NCBI GenBank assembly: GCA_905215775.1
Contig: CAJMRM010000011.1
Coordinates: 1-64,000, forward strand
Length of the DNA: 64,000 bases
Source of the DNA: an uncultured bacterium
GTDB lineage: Bacteria; Bacillota; Clostridia; Lachnospirales; Lachnospiraceae
Direction: 5' to 3'
Position 1 is the first letter of the stretch, and the number at the start of each line of letters is the position of its first letter. The notes below the pieces were generated by a model, which did no database searches, was not told the DNA's origin, and worked only from the letters and a program-made list of their open reading frames with translations. Made by a program: the position numbers and the translations under genes. Shown one piece after another: positions 15,580 through 24,037 of the stretch.

Positions 15580-15685
15580 AAGAATATCCTCCTGTATTCA
15601 GTTGTGGCAGCAGCCGTCCAGGATCTGGAGAACAGTTGCTGCTTATCTATTCTATTTTACATGATAAACAGAAAATTTTCCAGTC

Positions 15686-16351
15686 CTAAATGAAATTTAA
15701 TGCACTTAAAAAGCTCTTTTTTATGGGTTCCGAACAAATCCGGCCATTTTTGACAAGAATCATCATGGGGCCCCAGCCCAGGAGACGGCCCTTTTCTGCC
15801 TTCTGGTAGGCAAGGTCCGAGATCTTTATCTGGGAAGGCGCCATCTCCATGGCCACCACCACAGCGTTCCTGTTTCCGGAAAGCCCGGCCTGGACCGTTC
15901 CCTTTAAGCTCCCCAGGATAATGACGTTTCCCTTGGCCGATACCCTGGCCCCGCAGTCCACATCGCCGATGACGACGATGCTGGCCTCGGATTCCAGAAC
16001 GTCCCCGTTCCGCAGGTTTCCTTTATAGAACTGGCCCGTACTGGCGGAAAGCTCCATGAGCTTTTCATTTAACGCCTTCTCACATCTGCGGATCCGCTCC
16101 GCGTCCGAGTCGATGAGACACAGGATCTCGATCCCGGAGTTTTCTGTAATGGCGTTGACCACGGAAAATTCCTCCTCCGGCGACAGCCTCCTGCCCTCCA
16201 GGGTCAGCGTCATCTGGGCGGATCCCCAGAACCTTGCTGTCTCCCTGAATTTCTTTTTTACTGCCTCCAAAAGCTCCCCGAAGGGAAGGGCCGGATCCAG
16301 ATACACCGTCATCCCGGCCTTGTTCCCCTTTATGACCACTGGGTTCTGCAT
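15686..16351 (-). CDS. minC: Septum site-determining protein MinC
   Basis: 221 residues. It inhibits FtsZ assembly away from mid-cell. The N-terminal domain (about 1-105) is less conserved. The C-terminal beta-helix domain carries RNGDVLESEASIVVIGDV, VSAKGNVIILGSLKGTVQAG and a late SDLAYQK-like MinD-binding region. AAGGAGGCTTCTTTC precedes the ATG. It lies 55 nt after PBP2. Confidence 0.93.
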   Translation of the reverse strand: MQNPVVIKGNKAGMTVYLDPALPFGELLEAVKKKFRETARFWGSAQMTLTLEGRRLSPEEEFSVVNAITENSGIEILCLIDSDAERIRRCEKALNEKLMELSASTGQFYKGNLRNGDVLESEASIVVIGDVDCGARVSAKGNVIILGSLKGTVQAGLSGNRNAVVVAMEMAPSQIKISDLAYQKAEKGRLLGWGPMMILVKNGRICSEPIKKSFLSALNFI

Positions 16352-16406
16352 GAAAGAAGCCTCCTTTTTACTTTAAATCCCGGACGCCTGCCCGGGCCGC
16401 CGTTCC

Positions 16407-19286
16407 TTAGTCTCCGATCTCCACGTTGGAAACGTTCAGGGCGCTGTTATTTAAGATATAATCCAGGTCTGTGTAGCCGTAATAGTACCGGTAGATGTTT
16501 TTGGCCGCCGTAGCTGCGTTGGACGAGGAATAGCCGTAGGGAATATTGACGGTCACAGCGATCTCCGGATCCTGATAGGGCGCAAAGGACACGAAAAAGG
16601 CATGGTTGATGATATGGCCGTTCTTTGATTCCTCGGCTGTACCCGTCTTACCGGCAATATCCACCTCCAGGTCGCTGAAGATCTTCTTGGCAGAGCCATC
16701 CGAGATCACCTTTCTCATGCCGCTGTGGACCACGTTCCAGGTGGATTCGGCAATATCCACCGAAGACCGCACCTCCGGCGTATAGTCGGTGATCAGATTT
16801 CCCTGGGAATCTGTGAGCTTATCCAGAAGACTCAGATCGAACACGGTCCCGCGGTTTGCAATGGCCGTAATATAGCGGGCCAGCTGCACGTTGGAGTAGG
16901 AATGGTTGGCCTGGCCGATGGAGGAGGCCTCCGGCTTTTCCGTGGTCATCTGGGGGCTCTTTTCCGAGATCTCAATGCCGGAGGTTTCGTCCAGTCCGAA
17001 CATGGCCGCATATTTCCGGATCTTCTCGATGCCGAGCTCCGGAGAATATGCGCCGTTTTCATCCATGGAAAGCCGGTGTCCCATATCCGCAAAGAACACG
17101 TTGCAGGAATTCATGATTCCGTGCTCCACGTCCAGAGGACCGTGCTGGCCCGGAAAGATCCAGCATTTTAAATCCGGCCTGATCTCGCTGTATTTACCGG
17201 TACAGTTGACCGTATCCGAAAGGCCGATGACCTTTTCCTCCAGGGCGGCCACAGCCACGATGGGCTTGAAGGTGGAGCCCGGAGCCTTCTGGGCCTGGGT
17301 CGCATTGTTGAACAGCGGCAGGGACATATCGTTGTTCAGCTTATTATAATACTCTGCGTCCACTGTACCGGAAAACTTGTTGTTATCATAGCTGGGATAC
17401 GTCACCAGGGCCCGTACCTCTCCCGTCTTCACATCCGTCACCACACAGCCGGCCGAGCATGGATCCAGGGCCAGCTGGGCCGGAGTGATCTCAATATCCG
17501 AGATCTTCTGACGGATGAACTGGAAGGCGTACTCGTCTCCGTTGGCCTCCAGCATCCGAACCTCTGTCTCATCGTAGGCCAGGATATTCTGGGCATAAAG
17601 AGCCAGGCACAGCTCCTTTCCAGTGACCGTCCCTCCGCCGATGAGATATTTATAGATCCTTTTGGAAAATTCGCTGTCCGTCTCCAGGTCTCCGATCACA
17701 TCGTCCACCAGGATCTGGTAGATATGGTCGGCATCGGAATATTTATCCTCCACCTTGAGCTTCGTGGTGTCGATCCAGTTTTCAGCGATGCCCTTATGAA
17801 GATACTCCCTCAGGCTCACCGTTTCCGTCGCCCAGGCTTTATACGCCTCGGAATCCCGGTCGATGCGGTCTCCCACCACCACCTCCTGGGATACCAGATA
17901 GGAATAAATATACTGCATGTAGGATTTCTGATCCTCTCCCAGGGAGGACATGGGCAGGGCGTTTTCATTGAGAAGCTCCGACCGGATCCAGGAAAGGGTC
18001 TGCTCCCTGGACTGGCTGTACTTGGCGTATATGGACTTCTCCACCTGGGACGCCTCCGGAGCCGAGAATGCGTCCATATCCAGCACATTGTTATTGATCA
18101 GCTGGAAGTATACGTCCTTTACCGGAATGGGGATGTTGGAGCCTTTTTTATAATCCGCCTCCTCCAGATCCCGGTTCACCAGCTTGTTGGTGATGATCCC
18201 GGCCAGCTGCTGCTCCAGGAGATTATAGATTCCGATCTGCAGATCCCGGTCAATGGTCAGATACACGTCGTTTCCCGCCTTGGGATCCGTCCGTTCCACC
18301 ACCTCCACGATCCGTCCCGTGCTGTTCACATACATGGTCTGGGAGCCCTTCTTTCCCTGGAGCTCCGGCTCCATGGACGCCTCGATGCCGGTCTTTCCCA
18401 CCAGATCCGTCAGCTCATAATCGGGATTGGTCTCCTTGAGCTTCTCCAGCTCGTCGTCCCACACCTTTCCTGTGTAGCCGATAATGGGGGCAAAGTATAC
18501 GCTGTCATTGTATACACGGATGGTGGTCTCCTCAATGGACACCCCCTTCAGATCCGCCGAGTTTTCCAGAACATCCGTCATGGTCTCGCGGCTCACGTTG
18601 GAGGCGATGGTGGTGGTCATATATTTCCGGTAGGCCGTAAAGCCCATGGTATAACGGATATTGATGATCCCCAGGGCCTCCTCGTCCGTCAGTTCCACAG
18701 GATTCCCATTCTCATCCGTCAGCTTATCCAGCTCATAGGCTTTAAATTTGGCGTCAAACATCTCCCTGGGCGTAATGTCCGAAGGTGTGCTCCCGTCCTC
18801 CGCATCCAGGCCAGACGCGGACTTTAAGCCGTAGTAATCGCTGATGAACCGCTTTCTGGCCGTTTCGCCGGAGGTGGTATAGACCATTTCCCCGGAGGGC
18901 TCGATGGCCACGGCAAACTCTCCCTGTACCTTTTCTCCATGACGGTTTAGGATCTGCACCAGAAGAAGGAGCATCCGGTTTTTTCCTGCCGTGGTGGTAT
19001 AGTCGCCGTTGTCCTGGATCGTCACGTTATAGGCCAGCTGGTTATAGGCCAGAAGATTCCCGTTCCGGTCAAAAATATTGCCCCGGGTCCCCGCCAGCTT
19101 TATGGTCTTTTCCGTTTTGGCCATATAGTTTTTCTGGTATTCCTCGCCTTCGATGATCTGGAGCCTGAAAAGCTGTACAGCAAGGATCCCGAACAGGAAT
19201 ACAAAAAGCACTCCCAGGATAAAGGTCCTGGAGGATAGGAGCTTTTTCAGGGACTCCTTCAGTATCTCATACAGATCGTTAAGCAA
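16407..19286 (-). CDS. mrdA: Penicillin-binding protein 2 (class B transpeptidase), long form
   Basis: 959 residues, some 300 longer than PBP2 of E. coli. One N-terminal membrane segment (about 20-42), a dimerisation region beginning GTRGNIFDRNGNLLAYN, and a transpeptidase with STFK (Ser671), SCN in GIMNSCNVF and KTGTAEES (from 880). The extra length is mainly an insertion at about residues 365-600, between LTIDRDLQIG and LDPCSAGCVVTDVKTGE, rich in Tyr, Asp and Glu and predicted helical. It crosslinks peptidoglycan during elongation with RodA. The start is a TTG overlapping mreD by 8 nt with AGGAG upstream; the next ATG would cut into the membrane helix. Confidence 0.92.
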   Translation of the reverse strand: MLNDLYEILKESLKKLLSSRTFILGVLFVFLFGILAVQLFRLQIIEGEEYQKNYMAKTEKTIKLAGTRGNIFDRNGNLLAYNQLAYNVTIQDNGDYTTTAGKNRMLLLLVQILNRHGEKVQGEFAVAIEPSGEMVYTTSGETARKRFISDYYGLKSASGLDAEDGSTPSDITPREMFDAKFKAYELDKLTDENGNPVELTDEEALGIINIRYTMGFTAYRKYMTTTIASNVSRETMTDVLENSADLKGVSIEETTIRVYNDSVYFAPIIGYTGKVWDDELEKLKETNPDYELTDLVGKTGIEASMEPELQGKKGSQTMYVNSTGRIVEVVERTDPKAGNDVYLTIDRDLQIGIYNLLEQQLAGIITNKLVNRDLEEADYKKGSNIPIPVKDVYFQLINNNVLDMDAFSAPEASQVEKSIYAKYSQSREQTLSWIRSELLNENALPMSSLGEDQKSYMQYIYSYLVSQEVVVGDRIDRDSEAYKAWATETVSLREYLHKGIAENWIDTTKLKVEDKYSDADHIYQILVDDVIGDLETDSEFSKRIYKYLIGGGTVTGKELCLALYAQNILAYDETEVRMLEANGDEYAFQFIRQKISDIEITPAQLALDPCSAGCVVTDVKTGEVRALVTYPSYDNNKFSGTVDAEYYNKLNNDMSLPLFNNATQAQKAPGSTFKPIVAVAALEEKVIGLSDTVNCTGKYSEIRPDLKCWIFPGQHGPLDVEHGIMNSCNVFFADMGHRLSMDENGAYSPELGIEKIRKYAAMFGLDETSGIEISEKSPQMTTEKPEASSIGQANHSYSNVQLARYITAIANRGTVFDLSLLDKLTDSQGNLITDYTPEVRSSVDIAESTWNVVHSGMRKVISDGSAKKIFSDLEVDIAGKTGTAEESKNGHIINHAFFVSFAPYQDPEIAVTVNIPYGYSSSNAATAAKNIYRYYYGYTDLDYILNNSALNVSNVEIGD

Positions 19287-19812
19287 TGGTCGTGTCTCTC
19301 CTTTTTTTCATCTCTTCCAGCTTCCTGCTGATGAACAGGAACAGGCGGTAAACAGCCAGGGTCGTCACCACCGTGAACACCGTTTCCGGGAGTATGATAT
19401 TTACAAGATAATACCCGAAGCCCAGGCGTCCCCGGAACAGAAAGCCGAATACGTACAGATACAGATTGTATGCCAGCTCATTGACCGCACTGAGGGCCAG
19501 AGGCAGCGTGATGTAGTCCTCATAATAATACCGGGTGGCGATCCCGTTCAGGTATCCCATCCAGATATAGAACAGCGTATAAAATCCCATGGGGCCGCCG
19601 GAGGAAAGGTCCATCAGCAGTCCGGCCACCAGCCCGTAGCACATCCCCGATGCGCTCCCCCGGATAAATCCGAAGGAAAAGATCAGGATCAGCAGCAGGT
19701 TCGGGTAGGCCGAGAGAAACGGCAGCAGCGGGAACACGCAGGTCTGGACAGAAAACGCCAGCAGGATCAGCAGCAGGTTCAGCGCAGTCTGTTTTAAATT
19801 ACTATTCATCAA
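19279..19812 (-). CDS. mreD: Rod shape-determining protein MreD
   Basis: 177 residues, five to six membrane segments, with the family-like LLLILIFSFGFIRGSASGMCYGLVAGLLMDL region. MreD is an integral membrane part of the elongasome with MreC, RodA and PBP2. The start overlaps the mreC stop by 11 nt and its end overlaps the PBP2 start by 8 nt, indicating translational coupling. MreD is poorly conserved, so the call rests on topology and the mreC-mreD-PBP2 order. Confidence 0.88.
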   Translation of the reverse strand: MMNSNLKQTALNLLLILLAFSVQTCVFPLLPFLSAYPNLLLILIFSFGFIRGSASGMCYGLVAGLLMDLSSGGPMGFYTLFYIWMGYLNGIATRYYYEDYITLPLALSAVNELAYNLYLYVFGFLFRGRLGFGYYLVNIILPETVFTVVTTLAVYRLFLFISRKLEEMKKRRDTTIA

Positions 19813-20644
19813 ATTCGGGACCTGCCTCCTTTAAATCTGTGATCACCAGCACTTCCTGGAGACGGTCGAACTGGGCCACCGGGATCACATAGCCGGATTT
19901 CGTCAGATTGTCGCTGTAATCCACCGTGATATCCGTGGCATATCCGATGAGGATACCCGGCAGAAATTTTTCACTGATGTTGGAGGTGACGATCATATCC
20001 CCGTCCCGGATATCGTCGTCCTTTTCCATATAGCCCAGATTCAGCCGTCCCTCCTTGAACAGCTTCAGGTCCCCGGAGACCATACATGTATCCCCGGACT
20101 GCTGGGCCATGGCGCTGACCTGGCTGGAATCGTCGATGATGGACCGGACTGTGGCATAATTGGCCCCCACGTCGCTGACGATGCCCACAAGGCCGCCGCC
20201 GGCAATGACGTTCATATTTTCCCGGATCCCGTCGTCCGCTCCCTTATCGATGCGGAACACAGAAAACCAGTTTCCCGAATCCTTTGCAATGATCCTGGCC
20301 CCCACCTTCTGGTACTGCATATACTGGGTGTCCAGCTCATACAGCTTTCTGAGGCGCTCCAGCTCCTGCTGCTCCGCCCGGAGCCTGGTATTCTCCTCTG
20401 TAAGCTCGTCCACCTGGGCCTTCAGGGCCTCGTTTTCCTTCATGGCGTCCTTTAAGCCGGCCAGGGTACTGGCCTCTTTATAGATGCTCCCGCCCACCGC
20501 GTTGATCCCGGACTGGATCGGGACCAGCACATAGCCCACCGCGTTCCGCAGCGGATTTAAAAGACTGCCGTTTAAGGACGTAATGCCGATCATGCAGACG
20601 CAGACCGCCGACAGTCCGAATAAAAAATATCTGGTGTTTTTCAT
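19802..20644 (-). CDS. mreC: Rod shape-determining protein MreC
   Basis: 280 residues. One N-terminal membrane segment, a coiled coil (about 60-100, rich in Leu/Glu) and the beta-barrel domain with ARIIAKDSGNWF, RIDKGADDGIRENMNVI, GGLVGIVSDVG and VIDDSSQVSAM-like segments. It scaffolds the elongation machinery outside the membrane. It starts 2 nt after radC. No mreB lies between radC and mreC, where many Firmicutes have it. Confidence 0.95.
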   Translation of the reverse strand: MKNTRYFLFGLSAVCVCMIGITSLNGSLLNPLRNAVGYVLVPIQSGINAVGGSIYKEASTLAGLKDAMKENEALKAQVDELTEENTRLRAEQQELERLRKLYELDTQYMQYQKVGARIIAKDSGNWFSVFRIDKGADDGIRENMNVIAGGGLVGIVSDVGANYATVRSIIDDSSQVSAMAQQSGDTCMVSGDLKLFKEGRLNLGYMEKDDDIRDGDMIVTSNISEKFLPGILIGYATDITVDYSDNLTKSGYVIPVAQFDRLQEVLVITDLKEAGPEFDE

Positions 20645-20646
20645 TA

Positions 20647-21348
20647 TTACAGAATTCCCCGTTCTTTCAGGCTCACATAGGAAGTATCCCCGATTATGAT
20701 GTGGTCTAACAGCGGAATGCCCATTAATTTCCCCGCCTCCTCCACCCGTTTCGTAAACAGGCAGTCCTCCCGGCTGGGAGTGGCATCGCCGCTGGGGTGG
20801 TTATGGAGCAGGATCACCGAAGAGCCCCTGTAACGAAGGGCCTCGATGAACAGCTCCCTGGGCGTGGCCAGGGAGGCGTTGACCGTCCCCTTGGAAATAT
20901 CCACGTCCCGGATCAGTACGTTTTTCGTATTGAGCACCAGGAGCTTCACATGCTCCTGCTCCATATGGCGCATCTCCTCCATAAAATAATCGGCGATCAC
21001 CGCAGGATGGTCAAAGACCAGCTCCCCGCCGGACCGGACCGCCTTCCAGATCCGTCTGGAAAGCTCTCCCACAGCCGCCAGCTGGATGGCCTTCACGTTT
21101 CCAATGCCCCGGACCGCCTTATAGTCCGGCAGCGTATGATGAAGAAGGCCGGGAAGTCCCGGAGGATCTCCCAGCGTCAATATTTCCTCCGCCAGGGTCC
21201 TGGCAGAGATATCCCTTGTACCGGTCCTCAGGATCACGGCTAAAAGCTCCGCGTCCGATAAGACCCCCACGCCCTGCTCCGCAGCCTTTTCATAAGGCCG
21301 CTCGGAAGCAGGCAGGCTTTTCATGGTTTCAGTTTTCTTTTCATTCAT
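20647..21348 (-). CDS. radC: RadC-family JAB domain protein
   Basis: 233 residues. An N-terminal helix-hairpin-helix (about 20-90, ending in GIGNVKAIQLAAVGELSRR) is followed by a JAB/MPN metal-site domain with LLHNHPSGDATPSRED. Despite its old name a DNA repair role for RadC is not supported in several species; the function is open. It is linked to mreC, as in many Firmicutes. ATG with AGGTGT upstream. Confidence 0.93.
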   Translation of the reverse strand: MNEKKTETMKSLPASERPYEKAAEQGVGVLSDAELLAVILRTGTRDISARTLAEEILTLGDPPGLPGLLHHTLPDYKAVRGIGNVKAIQLAAVGELSRRIWKAVRSGGELVFDHPAVIADYFMEEMRHMEQEHVKLLVLNTKNVLIRDVDISKGTVNASLATPRELFIEALRYRGSSVILLHNHPSGDATPSREDCLFTKRVEEAGKLMGIPLLDHIIIGDTSYVSLKERGIL

Positions 21349-21399
21349 TCTGGTACACCTGGCCTTTCCGGCTCTCCAAGTACCCTGCCTCTCCCGGTG

Positions 21400-21651
21400 T
21401 CAGATGAAATGATACGTCAGAATGGCGATGATCACGCCGATGATGCTGGCCATGGTGATCCGGATGCTTAAGCCAAAGGTTATGACCAGGATCCCCAGGT
21501 TCAACACCAGGGGATCATTGAGTCCAAAGGACTGGCCAAAGTTCAGCCAGGATAAGAACGGCACTCCCGACGCCGCCTCCCCGATGAAGCCGCCTAAGAC
21601 GATACCGGATAAGACCATGAGCAGAAGCACCCAGGAATTTTTGCTTCTCAT
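21400..21651 (-). CDS. DUF4321 small membrane protein
   Basis: 83 residues with two membrane segments: one N-terminal, VLLLMVLSGIVLGGFIGE, and one C-terminal, ITMASIIGVIIAILTYHFI. The middle LSWLNFGQSFGL-type segment fits DUF4321. The family is of unknown function and is often encoded upstream of radC-mre genes in Clostridia, which is the context here. GAGGTAATATC precedes the ATG. It is the first gene of the cell-shape/division run. Confidence 0.85.
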   Translation of the reverse strand: MRSKNSWVLLLMVLSGIVLGGFIGEAASGVPFLSWLNFGQSFGLNDPLVLNLGILVITFGLSIRITMASIIGVIIAILTYHFI

Positions 21652-21675
21652 GATATTACCTCGCGTATGCTACAC

Positions 21676-21704
21676 AATATAACACATTTTCCCATTCAAT
21701 ACAA
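21676..21704 (-). promoter_or_regulatory. Promoter of the DUF4321-radC-mre-PBP2-min operon
   Basis: TTGTAT (21699-21704), a 17-base spacer and TATATT (21676-21681) on the minus strand, about 25 bases before the DUF4321 ATG. Confidence 0.6.
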
Positions 21705-21757
21705 TGCGTCCGGCCGGAAACCGCCGCCGTCACTTCTTAAAAGTTTCTTTAAATTTT

Positions 21758-23038
21758 TTAAAGATTTATGATCCCCGCGTCGCAGAGCTTCTGCAGGGAC
21801 ATCAGGATCCCCAGCTTTGCGTGGTACCAGGTGAGCCCGCCCTGGAAATAAACGGCATAGGGCGGCTTAATGGGCGCGTCGGCGGAAAGCTCGATGGAGG
21901 CGCCCTGGATAAAGGCTCCGGCCGCCATGATCACGTCAGAATCATAGCCCGGCATAGCCCAGGGCTCCGGCGTCACAAAGCTGTCCACCGGCGCTGCCGC
22001 CTGGATCCCCTCACAGAACCGGATCACGCCCTCGGGAGTTCCGAAGGTGATGGCCTGGATGATATCGTGGCGGCTCTCGCTTCCGTTGGGGACCACGCCA
22101 AAGCCCAGCTTCTCATACAGGTTTGCAGCAAACACAGCGCCCTTTAAGGCCCCTGCCACCACCGTGGGGGCTAAGAACAGGCCCTGGTATAAGGACTGGC
22201 TGACGCCCAGGCTGGCGCCCACCTCTTTTCCCAGACCGGGGGCCGTCAGACGGTAGGCCGCCCGCTCGATGCAGTCCTTTCTCCCCACGATATAACCGCC
22301 GATGGGGGCAAGGCCGCCGCCGGGATTTTTGATCAGGGAGCCGACGATCATGTCCGCGCCCACATCCGTAGGCTCCAGGGGCTCCACGAATTCGCCGTAG
22401 CAGTTGTCCACCATACAGATCACGTCGGGCTTTATTCCCTTTATGAAGGAGATCAGTTCTCCGATCCGCGCCACAGAAAGGGTGGGACGGGTGGCATAGC
22501 CCTTGGACCGCTGGATCTCCACCAGCTTTGTCCGGTCGTTGATGGCCTTTCTGATCCCCTCAAAATCAAAGCTGCCGTCGGGAAGCAGGTCCACCTGGCT
22601 GTATGTGATGCCGAATTCCTTTAAGGAGCCCACGGAATCCCGGATACCGATAACCTCCTCCAGGGTATCGTAGGGCTTTCCCACCGGGGACAGGATCTCG
22701 TCTCCAGGCCTCAGGTTGCCGGAAAGGGCCACCGCCAGGGCATGGGTTCCGGAGATCAGCTGGGGACGCACCAGGGCATCCTCGCCGTGGAAGGCCCTGG
22801 CATACACCTCTTCCAGGGTATCCCGGCCCAGATCGTTATAGCCGTAGCCGGTGGTGCCCGCAAAATGGATATCGCTGACCCTGGCCTCCTGCATGGCCTT
22901 GATGACCTTTAGCTGGTTATACTCTGCCACTCCGTCGATCTCCTCGAACCGTTCCTTTAAAGCAGCCTCTGTCTCTCTGGCAAATTTAAGCACTTTCTCG
23001 GAAATTCCGAGCTGTTTATACATTCCTGTAAGTTCCAT
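21758..23038 (-). CDS. Methionine gamma-lyase family PLP protein (YnbB-like)
   Basis: 426 residues, fold type I PLP enzyme of the family once called aluminium-resistance proteins. The likely PLP lysine is in VGSLIKNPGGGLAPIGGYIVG; other marks are TTGYGYNDLGRD, LISGTHALAVAL, MVDNCYGEFVEP and the late PIKPPYAVYFQGGLTW. The substrate is unknown; a C-S lyase activity is only suggested by family membership. It lies downstream of miaA and is the last gene of the miaB-mutS-mutL-miaA run. Its stop codon falls in a small AT-rich hairpin that is not a convincing terminator. Confidence 0.88.
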   Translation of the reverse strand: MELTGMYKQLGISEKVLKFARETEAALKERFEEIDGVAEYNQLKVIKAMQEARVSDIHFAGTTGYGYNDLGRDTLEEVYARAFHGEDALVRPQLISGTHALAVALSGNLRPGDEILSPVGKPYDTLEEVIGIRDSVGSLKEFGITYSQVDLLPDGSFDFEGIRKAINDRTKLVEIQRSKGYATRPTLSVARIGELISFIKGIKPDVICMVDNCYGEFVEPLEPTDVGADMIVGSLIKNPGGGLAPIGGYIVGRKDCIERAAYRLTAPGLGKEVGASLGVSQSLYQGLFLAPTVVAGALKGAVFAANLYEKLGFGVVPNGSESRHDIIQAITFGTPEGVIRFCEGIQAAAPVDSFVTPEPWAMPGYDSDVIMAAGAFIQGASIELSADAPIKPPYAVYFQGGLTWYHAKLGILMSLQKLCDAGIINL

Positions 23039-23089
23039 GACTTCGTTTTCGCTCCTTTTTCTCTCCTCCGGCCCTGCCGCCGGTTCCCG

Positions 23090-24037
23090 TTACTCTATGA
23101 TCTTCCGTTCCTTTAGATCCCCGGTCATCCATTCCAGGATCCTGTCCCGGTCAAAGGAAAACCGCTCCTGGTCCACCCAGGTCACGTCCCGCTCCCGCTT
23201 AAACCAGGTCAGCTGCCGCTTGGCAAAATGCCTGGTATCCCGCTTGAGGATATAGACGGCCTCCTCCAGGCTGGTCTCCCCGGAAAGATGATCTAAAATT
23301 TCTTTATATCCCAGGCCCTGCATGGACACCAGATCCCTGGTGCAGCCCATGGCCTTCAGCTTCTCCACCTCGTCCACCAGACCGTTTTCCAGCATCTCGT
23401 CCACCCGCCTGTCGATGCGGGCGTAAAGCCTTCCCCGGTCCATGGTGAGGACGTAATAGGCAAAATTGTACGGTGAGGTCTTTTCTCTTTCGGCGGCGTT
23501 GTGGGCAGAGATCTTTTCCCCTGTCTTTTCATAAAACTCCAGGGCACGGATCACCCGCTTTACATTGTTTTCATGGATGGCCTCTGCCGATTCCGGATCC
23601 CGCTCCCTCAGCATCTGATGGAGGATCTGCGGTCCCTCTGTCTCCGCCAGCGCCTCCAGCCGGTGCCGGTATTCCATATCGCCGTCGTTTTCTGTAAAAT
23701 CGATGTCGTATAAAAGGGCCTGGATATAAAAGCCCGTCCCTCCGGCCACAATGGGGATATGGCCGTTTTCCCGGATCCGTTCCATGGCCCTCTTCGCCAT
23801 ATCCTGGAAGACCACCACGTTGAAGGCCTCCGCCGGCTCCAGAACATTGATCAGGTGGTGGGGGACCCCGTCCATCTCCTCTTCCGTTACCTTGGCAGAG
23901 CCCACGTCCATATGGCGGTAGACCTGCATGGAATCGGCGCTGATGATCTCACCGCCGATGCGTTTGGCCAGGGCCACGGAAAGCGCCGTCTTTCCCGACG
24001 CCGTGGGCCCTGTCAGTATGATTAAAGGCTGTTTCAT
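23090..24037 (-). CDS. miaA: tRNA dimethylallyltransferase
   Basis: 315 residues. Adds a dimethylallyl group to A37 of tRNAs reading UNN codons. P-loop GPTASGKTALSVALAK at the N-terminus, SADSMQVYRHMDVGSAK, and GGTGFYIQALLYDIDF. A late RHFAKRQLTWFKRE motif binds tRNA. Two starts overlap the mutL end: GTG at 24040 and ATG at 24037. The ATG is chosen because GAGG lies eight bases before it. MiaB, which modifies the same base further, is encoded in the same operon. Confidence 0.95.
   Translation of the reverse strand: MKQPLIILTGPTASGKTALSVALAKRIGGEIISADSMQVYRHMDVGSAKVTEEEMDGVPHHLINVLEPAEAFNVVVFQDMAKRAMERIRENGHIPIVAGGTGFYIQALLYDIDFTENDGDMEYRHRLEALAETEGPQILHQMLRERDPESAEAIHENNVKRVIRALEFYEKTGEKISAHNAAEREKTSPYNFAYYVLTMDRGRLYARIDRRVDEMLENGLVDEVEKLKAMGCTRDLVSMQGLGYKEILDHLSGETSLEEAVYILKRDTRHFAKRQLTWFKRERDVTWVDQERFSFDRDRILEWMTGDLKERKIIE

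Noticed and set aside
15580..15685. Promoter between minC and minD
   Set aside because: TGGAAA-17-TAAAAT is a weak match; listed only as a possibility in the minD entry.
17724..18827. Plus-strand frame of 367 codons
   Set aside because: Antisense within the PBP2 gene; no motif or start signal.
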